From assembly GCA_024244665.1 (NCBI GenBank), contig JAAEOI010000473.1:1-33152 (forward strand): 33,152 nt of DNA. Reading direction: 5' to 3'. Below are positions 15,983-23,499 of the stretch, piece by piece. The stretch is from Bacteroidota bacterium (lineage in GTDB: Bacteria; Bacteroidota; Bacteroidia; Bacteroidales; GCA-2748055). Each line of letters opens with the position of its first letter. Position 1 is the first letter of the stretch. The notes under the pieces are model-generated. The model saw only the letters and a list, made by a program, of their open reading frames with translations, was not told where the DNA came from and made no database searches. The position numbers and the translations under genes were made by a program.

Positions 15983-18118
15983 ATGCACATGAAGACTTTA
16001 TTCCTGACAGGCTTTTTCCTGTATCTTTTCCTTTTCATCAATGCCCAACAAACAGATGTCTACCAAAGACCTCTTCAATACGAACGAAGCAGGGACTTTG
16101 ATGCCATCCATTACCGGATCGCACTGGATGTTGACATGGAACAGAAAATGTTGAGTGGGAGTAATACCATCACACTAAGCCCACTCAATGATGGCCTTGA
16201 AACCATCATCCTGGATGCTGTTTCCCTGGTGGTTACCGAAGTGATGGATGTAAAAGGAATACCATTGTCGTTTAAGCAGACCAACGATAAGTTATCAATC
16301 ACACTTTTACGTTCATATTCACATCAGGATACGGTAATTGTATCGGTTTCATATAAGCTGAAAGAGCAAGTTAAAGGACTGAGGTTTAGTGAGGCAACAG
16401 ATGAAAGTCCACGCCAGGCTTCATCCGACTGTTTTCCCAATAAGGCGCGTCAATGGATTCCCTGTTATGACTATCCCCACGACAAATTCACACAAGAGAT
16501 GATTGTGACCGTAGATGAAAAATACAAGGTTCTTTCAAACGGCACATTATTGGGAATCAGAAAAGACAAATCTAAACCAAAACACACCTATCACTGGAGT
16601 CAGTCCAAGCCTCACTCAACATATCTTATCAATTTAAGTATTGCCGATTATGCTGTTATTCAGGATTCTCTTGGATCACTTCTGGTCAATTACTGGGTAT
16701 ATCACTGGAATGTAGAAGATGCAAAAAGATCTTTTGAAAAGACACCCTATATGATTGACTTCTTTAACCGTCTTTATCAATATGATTTCCCCTGGGAAAA
16801 GTACGACCAGGTTATTTCAGCCTACATGGGCGGGGGTGCAGAAGCCACATCAGCCACCCTTTTAGGTGAAGGTGCTGTTACCGATCGCAAAGCGTCAATA
16901 GATTTTTCTTACGAGGGTATTATTGCCCATGAGATTGCCCACCAGTGGTGGGGTGATCTGGTTACACTCAGATCCTGGGAGCATACATGGATGAACGAAA
17001 GTTTTGGAACTTATTCCGATCATCTCTATAAAAGATACGACATGGGAGCTGATGAAGGCGCATATGATTTGTTAAGGAAAAAGAACGGATACCTGAGGGA
17101 AGCCCATAACAGATATATGAGACCCATCGTTTTTAACAGGTATGAAAATCCGGGGCAGAATTTTGACAGTCACAGCTATCCAAAAGGAGCCTGCGTCCTC
17201 CATATGCTCCGTTTCATTCTCGGGGATGAAACATTTTTCCGCACCTTAAGCACTTTTCTTCATCGGCATGAATTCCAAGCCGTTACCACACAAGACTACA
17301 TGAAATGCGTGAAGGATGTCAGCGGGAAAAATATGGACTGGTTTTTCGATCAATTTCTATTTTCCCCGGGTCATGCTGTTTTCGAAGTGACAAAAGAGTG
17401 GAGTGAATCATCAAAAACACTGAAGTTAGAAATTGTTCAGTTACAAGATAAATGGGATCGGGTGCCCATATACAGAATCCCCGTAAACATCGGGCTGTAC
17501 ACCGGGATTGAACATAAGCTTGAAAAGGTCTGGTTGGAAAATAAAACTGAGACTTTTGAATTTAAGCTCGAATCTGAACCCTTGTTGGTCAGATTTGACG
17601 AAGGCAACAATCTCCTGAAGGAGTGGACCTTCAACAAACCCGAGGCAGAGCTGATTTATCAGGTAAAAAATGATGACATGATCGGCAGAATGTGGGCAGT
17701 CAATCAACTGGAGAAATTCAAGGAATCAACTACTACCATCGACCTCTGGGCAGAAACAGCTGCAAACGACAGCTTCTGGGCTGTCAGGGAAGCCGCTATT
17801 CAGCAACTGTCAGCAAATCACAACAAGAACTTCATAGAACTCTTTTATACTGCAGCAAATGATCCCAGCTCAAAGGTCCGAATTGCTGCAGTCAGTGCCC
17901 TGGGCAACACCCTGGATCCTGTGATGATAAATAGATTTCGAGAAATATTTGAGACAGATGAAAGCTATCTGGTAATGGCTGAGGCGCTTAATTCGCTTGG
18001 TAAATGTGGCAACAGATCCCAGTTAGCTTATCTCAAAGAGGCCGGGAAAGTAAAGTCACATCGGAATGTTGTTGGCAAGGCAGCAATTCGTGCCATCGAA
18101 ATGATCAATGACAAATAA
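15983..18118 (+). CDS. Exported M1 family aminopeptidase with C-terminal HEAT-like repeats
   Basis: This 711-residue protein has a signal peptide ending INAQQ at about 22; Met1 or Met3 could start it. The zinc motif HEIAHQWWGD has His316, Glu317 and His320, and the third ligand is Glu339 (WMNESFGTY). The substrate-binding GxMEN loop is altered to GGGAEA at 283-288, keeping the Glu but not the Met or Asn. The C-terminal part (about 555-711) carries alpha-helical repeats with HEAT character (WAVREAAIQQLSA, SKVRIAAVSALG, VVGKAAIRAIEMI). M1 enzymes release N-terminal amino acids from peptides. It starts 4 nt after the M24 gene, which suggests translational coupling, and ends only 3 nt from the convergent OCD-family gene. 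Confidence 0.92.
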   Translation: MHMKTLFLTGFFLYLFLFINAQQTDVYQRPLQYERSRDFDAIHYRIALDVDMEQKMLSGSNTITLSPLNDGLETIILDAVSLVVTEVMDVKGIPLSFKQTNDKLSITLLRSYSHQDTVIVSVSYKLKEQVKGLRFSEATDESPRQASSDCFPNKARQWIPCYDYPHDKFTQEMIVTVDEKYKVLSNGTLLGIRKDKSKPKHTYHWSQSKPHSTYLINLSIADYAVIQDSLGSLLVNYWVYHWNVEDAKRSFEKTPYMIDFFNRLYQYDFPWEKYDQVISAYMGGGAEATSATLLGEGAVTDRKASIDFSYEGIIAHEIAHQWWGDLVTLRSWEHTWMNESFGTYSDHLYKRYDMGADEGAYDLLRKKNGYLREAHNRYMRPIVFNRYENPGQNFDSHSYPKGACVLHMLRFILGDETFFRTLSTFLHRHEFQAVTTQDYMKCVKDVSGKNMDWFFDQFLFSPGHAVFEVTKEWSESSKTLKLEIVQLQDKWDRVPIYRIPVNIGLYTGIEHKLEKVWLENKTETFEFKLESEPLLVRFDEGNNLLKEWTFNKPEAELIYQVKNDDMIGRMWAVNQLEKFKESTTTIDLWAETAANDSFWAVREAAIQQLSANHNKNFIELFYTAANDPSSKVRIAAVSALGNTLDPVMINRFREIFETDESYLVMAEALNSLGKCGNRSQLAYLKEAGKVKSHRNVVGKAAIRAIEMINDK

Positions 18119-18121
18119 AAA

Positions 18122-19072
18122 TCAGAGTGCAGTTTTATAAATAGCATCAGCCACAAAAAGGTCCTGAACAGCAATACCGACACTCTTGAACAGGGTGATG
18201 TCATCAGGTGATTTTCGGCCTTCACTCTCCCCATTGATCAGATCACCAATTTCGTCTCTGACAAAGGTACTTGGAATGACTCCCTTTTTTATGGGCTTTA
18301 TCAGATCACCCGCCTCCTTTAATACCGCCTCCCTGGAGTCAACATATAATCTGCAGGACTGAATGATCCGGGGACTAATTTCCTGCATTTTAGGTTTAAA
18401 TGAACCAATCGCATTGATATGAACCCCAACTGATATATCATCGATTGAGAATAAGGGTGTTGTTGAACCTGTTGCCGTGCAGATAACATCCGCCTTTCTC
18501 AGATTCCCCAAACTCGTCTCGACACTGAGACTTATGTCCAGCTTATCCTGCATTTGCTCTTTGAGCTTTGTGGCAGCATGAACATCAAGGTCATAAAGCA
18601 TGGCATGTTTGATGGGCCGGACATTGCATACAGCTTCAAGCTGGGTTACTCCCTGGGCTCCACATCCAAATATTGCAACGGTCTCCGCATCCTTTTGCGC
18701 CAGATATTGTGTTGCTATTCCACTGGAGGCACCTGTCCGTAAAGCTGTTAAATATGTCCCGTCAATCATGGACAATACCTCTCCCGATTTTGAGTCCAGC
18801 AACAATACAACACCAACTATTGTAGGTATTCCCGGAATCGAAGCACCCTGCTTTTGGGTTAGAATTTTCACTGCAATCTTTCCCAGCTCTTCACTATAGA
18901 CTGGTTTGAAAAACAGATCCATTGTTAAGCCTGGCAAATCAGAGATATACCGCTGAGGCGCATAACATCCTCCACATGAGAAACTTGCGAAAGCCGCCTC
19001 CATCAGATTAATGGCATCCCCCATCGAAATAATTTCCTTGACATCGTGGGAATCAAAAATTTTTATCTCCAT
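18122..19072 (-). CDS. Ornithine cyclodeaminase/mu-crystallin family NAD(P)-dependent enzyme
   Basis: From the ATG at 19070-19072 (MEIKIFDSHDV) the protein has 316 residues, the normal family length. A longer frame back to a TTG at 19189 is possible, but its extra 39 residues do not look like the family. Conserved features are GKIAVKI, a LTALRTGA substrate-binding segment, the Rossmann motif VAIFGCGAQG, VICTATGSTTP and INAIGSFKPKMQEI. Relatives include ornithine cyclodeaminase, alanine dehydrogenase, ketimine reductases and delta1-pyrroline-2-carboxylate reductase. The last links to proline metabolism and would fit the neighbouring Xaa-Pro-type peptidase, but the substrate is not readable here. 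No signal peptide is seen, so it is cytoplasmic. An AraC regulator gene lies 117 nt upstream on the same strand. Confidence 0.88.
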   Translation of the reverse strand: MEIKIFDSHDVKEIISMGDAINLMEAAFASFSCGGCYAPQRYISDLPGLTMDLFFKPVYSEELGKIAVKILTQKQGASIPGIPTIVGVVLLLDSKSGEVLSMIDGTYLTALRTGASSGIATQYLAQKDAETVAIFGCGAQGVTQLEAVCNVRPIKHAMLYDLDVHAATKLKEQMQDKLDISLSVETSLGNLRKADVICTATGSTTPLFSIDDISVGVHINAIGSFKPKMQEISPRIIQSCRLYVDSREAVLKEAGDLIKPIKKGVIPSTFVRDEIGDLINGESEGRKSPDDITLFKSVGIAVQDLFVADAIYKTAL

Positions 19073-19189
19073 AATTGATTGACCGGAAGTTGCTCCTTGA
19101 TCATTCCTCTCCATAAGTAATCTGTATAATTGCGAAAATAATAATTTTTTAAACAATGGGTGATTGAATTCAGGGAATCGACAGATCAA

Positions 19190-20053
19190 CTAAGTGAGGG
19201 CCAATTTCCTTTTATACTCATTGGGTGTCAATCCAACAATCCTGAGAAAATGCCGATGAAAATTGGATTTATTGTTATATCCACTGGAATAACATGAATC
19301 AGATACACTATTTGTTTCATCTTGTAACATCTTACAGGCCTTATTAACCCTCACCTCAATAAGAAAGCTGGAAAATGATTTCTGTGTATGCTTCTTAAAG
19401 TATCTGCAAAAAGCATTTGGGGTCATATAAACGAGTGATGCGACAGACTCAAGGGTAATCTTCTCATTATAATGCAACATGACATAGTCAAATACTTTAT
19501 TCAGATTCTTTCGCTGGAGGTGATCCAGTTTTGCAGGACTCATCACTGACAATTTTTCAACTCCAGGGGAAACTGCAAATAAATTTATAATTTGTAACAA
19601 AGTCAGCAGACGAGAAAATCTGGAACTATCTCCAATACTTTTCATTAATCTTCCAACCTCACTCAGGGAAGCAGCCTTAAATCGCAAGCCATATGATGAG
19701 TCTTCCAGCAATTTAGCAACTTCGCTGGCTTCAGGAATCTCTCTAAATATTGAAGAGAGAGACTGAATTGAAAAAAAGACAGATATGGCGCGTACTTCAA
19801 AATCGCTCTTTGAGTCGGTCATTCTATCACTTCGAAGCACATGTGGCATATTTTCACCAATAAAAAAAAGATCACCTTCACTGTATTCAGCAATACTATT
19901 GCCCAGAAAGACAGTACCACTCCCATAGAGTATCAGTGTCAACTGACACTCCTCATGGTAATGAAATGGCTCGTAGAATTTTGGCTGATTCCAGTTTTCC
20001 ACTCTAATGCTTTCCTCCTCATACCGAGGTACCTTAAAATATACTGGATCCAT
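19190..20053 (-). CDS. AraC-family transcriptional regulator with cupin sensor domain
   Basis: This 287-residue protein has an N-terminal cupin-like domain (FYEPFHYHEECQLTLILYG at about 27-45, then EGDLFFIGENMPH at about 59-71) that would sense a sugar or other small molecule. The C-terminal domain (about 188-287) has two helix-turn-helix motifs: ITLESVASLVYMTPNAFCRY and the hallmark GYNNKSNFHRHFLRIVGLTP, followed by NEYKR. It is divergently transcribed from the GH36-like operon at 20517. Its gene borders the 463-bp region carrying copy 2 of the shared promoter element, so it is a candidate activator of both plus-strand operons. This link is inferred. Confidence 0.93.
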   Translation of the reverse strand: MDPVYFKVPRYEEESIRVENWNQPKFYEPFHYHEECQLTLILYGSGTVFLGNSIAEYSEGDLFFIGENMPHVLRSDRMTDSKSDFEVRAISVFFSIQSLSSIFREIPEASEVAKLLEDSSYGLRFKAASLSEVGRLMKSIGDSSRFSRLLTLLQIINLFAVSPGVEKLSVMSPAKLDHLQRKNLNKVFDYVMLHYNEKITLESVASLVYMTPNAFCRYFKKHTQKSFSSFLIEVRVNKACKMLQDETNSVSDSCYSSGYNNKSNFHRHFLRIVGLTPNEYKRKLALT

Positions 20054-20516
20054 GTTTCATCTTTCTTTTGAAAATTTCACATACATCATACAGTCCTAAT
20101 ATCTCTGAAGGCATAAATTTATAGGATTGACAGACATCCTTTAAATAATATCCTAACTTAAAAGTATACTATATTATCCCATTACCAAAAGGAAAACTAA
20201 TTTTCACAAAGATATATTTTCATTCATTTTCATAATCTCCTAAAGTTTTTTCAAAAATAACGCCTCTTTAGTTACAATTTTCGACTATTACTTAAAATCA
20301 GATAATAGGCCCTATTCAATCCTCCAATTCTTCGACCCCAATATAATACATAAGCACCTGGTCTATGGCATATGTCATCCCGACTGATATTTATTCATCT
20401 TTATGATGTAATTATTTTAAGGCAATTAATCAATATATTTGGTTCTACGGTGGAGAGGTCAATACTCCAAACCCGGACAAGCTTATCATTAATATAAGTT
20501 AACACGATAATAATTT
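20054..20516. other. Long AT-rich intergenic regulatory region, no gene
   Basis: This 463-bp region separates the divergent AraC gene and the GH36-like gene. I see no coding frame with protein-like character. On the minus strand, TATCTTTG (complement of 20207-20214) matches a -7 box for the AraC gene, but without a -33 box at normal spacing. On the plus strand, the shared bipartite element lies at 20401-20441. The length is more than two promoters need and leaves room for further operators. Confidence 0.6.
20401..20441 (+). promoter_or_regulatory. Shared bipartite promoter/operator element, copy 2
   Basis: TTATGATGTAATTAT (20401-20415), the 8-nt spacer TTTAAGGC, then AATTAATCAATATATTTG (20424-20441). 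Both blocks and the spacer length are identical to the copy at 13115-13155; only the spacer sequence differs. TATATTTG (20434-20441) is a perfect -7 box. The start codon of the GH36-like gene is 75 nt downstream of the element, similar to the 88 nt at copy 1. Confidence 0.75.
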
Positions 20517-23444
20517 ATGCGCTTAAAAGATGTAATCATCCCGGTAATACTTATTCAGACAATGTTAAACCCTTTTTCATTAGAGGGTCAGCAAACATCC
20601 TCAGAATTATCAGTAACTGCCCATCGATTAAGCCTGTCATTTATTGAGCAAACCAGAACGTTCGAACTGTTCGATGCAAATGAGGGTTTAATCATTTCTG
20701 CAGGGATGTTTAGGACGGAAGTGAATGGGAAAAGCATAAGCACCGACGACCATAATATCAAGCATCAGGTAACATACAATGATGAAGGGACTCTCAGCAT
20801 CAGGTTTGATGAATACCTGACTGTGAAAGCTGTATTATCTGGCGACTCGATGCTCACTTTTTTCACCGAAGGAAGAGATGCTGAATCGGTCCGGTTCACA
20901 GCCAGGGCGCCACTATCGCAACGAACAATGGCTTGTAATCTGTTGGACCAGAAAGCCAGGGATAAGCATACCATCGTTCAAACCCTGGGTGTAACCAATA
21001 TACCGGGGGTGAATGCTATTTTTGATCCAGAGAAAGACCTTGCCATTCAAATAGAGTCTGAAAGCATTGCAAAATGGGATTTTTTCCATCAATGGCAAAT
21101 GACAGCATTTGCAAAACCCGGTCAGATGCTATGCAAGATCAAACTGATCAGAAACTATTACAAAAAAAGGCTCGGAATAACATACTATGCCCCCATCATA
21201 AAAAGGAGCTATTTTCAGAAGGCACCAGCTCTTGCAATGACCTGGGTAGGCATCGAGGGAAAGTTTAACAGGCCCGATTTCTCTCAACGTAAAGCGTGGC
21301 TATACCCTAATATTGACTGGGTCTCAGAAAATCTTTTGCCCTATGCCGGGGAGATGATTTTCCAGCTTGATGATAATTATCCCATTGATGATCCCCGGTA
21401 TATGCGTGATATATCAGACTATATCCGTAGCAGGGGGTTGATCCCGGGCATCTGGCTTGCGCCTTTTGGGGTAGCTCCCTTTGAGGAATCAGAAATACAT
21501 CCCGAATGGTTTATACACAAAAAGGACGGATCCACAATTACCACTTTCTCAGGCTTAAGCTACGACGATATTAAGCATTATAATTCAGCAGTATTGAATG
21601 TCAATAACACAGAAGCTGTTGACATTTGGTTCGCCGGTTTTATTAGCCAGTTAAGCGAAACATGGAATTATGATTATTTCAAAATGGACGGCATCCCGGC
21701 AATCTTAAATGTGTATCAGCAATCGGTGGATGGCGGTGGTGTGGAAGGTGTCCGCAGAGGACTACAGATTATCAGGTCTGTAGTTGGACCCGATAAGTAT
21801 ATCAATACATGCTGGGGTCTTCCTCTGGAAGGGATCGATATTGTGAACGGATCGAGAGTTGGAGGGGATACTGAACAAGAAGGTCAGGTTGTAAGCAGTG
21901 TTGCTGTCGCTCAGAATTATCTCAACAATATTGCCTGGTACAGTGATCCTGATGGAGCCGCCAATATGTATGCATCAAGCACAGCTCGCGCCCGACTGAA
22001 TTTCCAGGGAAGAACTCTGCTGGGACAACCTTACGTGACTGATGACAACTGGACGAAAGTACCTGATCATATCTTGCATGTCTGGCAAAAAACACTGCCT
22101 ACGATAGAGAGTTTTCCTGCAAATCTTTATCCCATATCTGACCCCGGGCTGTATGACCATTTTGATTTAAAGATCTCAAAGCCGTGGGGAGATTGGGATA
22201 TAGTTGGACTGAATAACTATGAAAACCAACAGAGGAGAATTAGCCTCGATATTGGCCGTCTGCCTCTAAGTGCAGAGGAAGTATACCTCTATGATTTCTG
22301 GAATCAAAAATACCTGGGGACCTTTAGTAAAGATGATACGATTGTGCGAAACATGGAGGCCCTCGATGCGCATTGTTTTAGTTTGGTCCCTGTCCGGACC
22401 GACAGACCTGTCCTGCTTTCTACCAGCCGGCATATAACTCAGGGCGGCATCGATATTGACAAAATGAGCATTCTTGGAAAGAAGGACGGATGGATAATTT
22501 CAGGAGAATCCAAACACCTTATAAAAGATGAACCATATGAATTGGTATTTATCAGCAACGGGTATGTAATTGATGAAGCCTCATCACAAAATGGGTCCAT
22601 AACGATCCCTTCCAAGGCTGGGATATGCAGGGTAAGGATCAGACCAGATCGATCAGAGCTAAGCTGGAATCTTTTATTTATACCGGACAAGGAAATATCA
22701 GTCGGTTTCGAAGCAGAAGCCGTTCATCTGATACCCGGGCAAGCTATTGAAGTGCCAATTGCAATATCAAATGGCGGTTCAGCCCATTGGGAAGTAAAAT
22801 CATCCACTAGAAGTATTAGATTGAAAGAAGACCACTCCCGATCGTTGTTAAGCATCAACATTGATGGTGATATCGTTGAATCGGGGGAGGTGTGGTCCGG
22901 ATTACTAACAATCGAATCAAAAGATGCAGAGGTCCATAACAGAAACCTTGTAATTGAAGTCATGGGAGATGCAAGGCAAAATATTGCACTCCAATCCAAA
23001 GCCACTGCATCCAGCGTCTATTTTCATGGGGACCAGAATGGTTATGGCCGTCCAGACGGAGCTAACGACGGACTTACCTTTAAAGCATGGGAAGCAGCGG
23101 AAGGAGAGAGCGATGGATGGATTGAACTTACTTGGGAAAAACCGGTTGAATTTCAGAGAATCGTAATAGATGAATGGCTCGAGAGTGGTGGAGAGATAGA
23201 GTCCTGGACATTGGAAGCCGGGCATAAAAAACACGCCTATACACCGAGGAGGCAAACCAAATCCATTGTGACCTATGAACCTGAATCAGAATTCATGGAA
23301 GTGATAGCAAGGGGAGAGACCATAGGGAGGGGATTTGTTATCGAACTGGATGAACCGCTTAGCGCGAATGTTCTTACACTTACCATAAATAAAGCAAGTA
23401 AACGACCTGGTGTGTGGGAAATCGAGGTAAATCCAGTTAAGTAA
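20517..23444 (+). CDS. GH36/melibiase-like glycoside hydrolase with C-terminal discoidin-like domain
   Basis: This 975-residue protein has a signal peptide (first about 25 residues, ending SLEGQQ). A beta-sandwich domain (about 30-225) precedes a TIM barrel (about 235-530) with the clan GH-D signature: GIWLAPF at 311-317 and the nucleophile segment DYFKMDGIP with Lys389 and Asp391. The acid/base candidate is Asp451 (VGGDTE). A C-terminal beta domain follows with YDFWNQKYLG at about 592-601. Linker and beta-rich regions come next. Last is a galactose-binding/F5-8-type-C-like module (about 820-975; NIALQSKATASS, GWIELTWEKPVEFQRIVIDE). Retaining exo-alpha-galactosidase or a related activity is likely; the exact sugar is not certain. 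It starts the operon with the propeller gene 55 nt downstream, under the shared promoter element. Confidence 0.85.
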   Translation: MRLKDVIIPVILIQTMLNPFSLEGQQTSSELSVTAHRLSLSFIEQTRTFELFDANEGLIISAGMFRTEVNGKSISTDDHNIKHQVTYNDEGTLSIRFDEYLTVKAVLSGDSMLTFFTEGRDAESVRFTARAPLSQRTMACNLLDQKARDKHTIVQTLGVTNIPGVNAIFDPEKDLAIQIESESIAKWDFFHQWQMTAFAKPGQMLCKIKLIRNYYKKRLGITYYAPIIKRSYFQKAPALAMTWVGIEGKFNRPDFSQRKAWLYPNIDWVSENLLPYAGEMIFQLDDNYPIDDPRYMRDISDYIRSRGLIPGIWLAPFGVAPFEESEIHPEWFIHKKDGSTITTFSGLSYDDIKHYNSAVLNVNNTEAVDIWFAGFISQLSETWNYDYFKMDGIPAILNVYQQSVDGGGVEGVRRGLQIIRSVVGPDKYINTCWGLPLEGIDIVNGSRVGGDTEQEGQVVSSVAVAQNYLNNIAWYSDPDGAANMYASSTARARLNFQGRTLLGQPYVTDDNWTKVPDHILHVWQKTLPTIESFPANLYPISDPGLYDHFDLKISKPWGDWDIVGLNNYENQQRRISLDIGRLPLSAEEVYLYDFWNQKYLGTFSKDDTIVRNMEALDAHCFSLVPVRTDRPVLLSTSRHITQGGIDIDKMSILGKKDGWIISGESKHLIKDEPYELVFISNGYVIDEASSQNGSITIPSKAGICRVRIRPDRSELSWNLLFIPDKEISVGFEAEAVHLIPGQAIEVPIAISNGGSAHWEVKSSTRSIRLKEDHSRSLLSINIDGDIVESGEVWSGLLTIESKDAEVHNRNLVIEVMGDARQNIALQSKATASSVYFHGDQNGYGRPDGANDGLTFKAWEAAEGESDGWIELTWEKPVEFQRIVIDEWLESGGEIESWTLEAGHKKHAYTPRRQTKSIVTYEPESEFMEVIARGETIGRGFVIELDEPLSANVLTLTINKASKRPGVWEIEVNPVK

Positions 23445-23499
23445 ACTGAACATGTCTGAATTCCATGCCGGCGTGCATAAATTAAAGCATCACATTCCT

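Noticed and set aside
18122..19189. Longer OCD-family gene starting at a TTG at 19189
   Set aside because: The extra 39 residues do not resemble the family, and MEIKIFDSHDV from the ATG at 19072 is a typical N-terminus giving a normal length.
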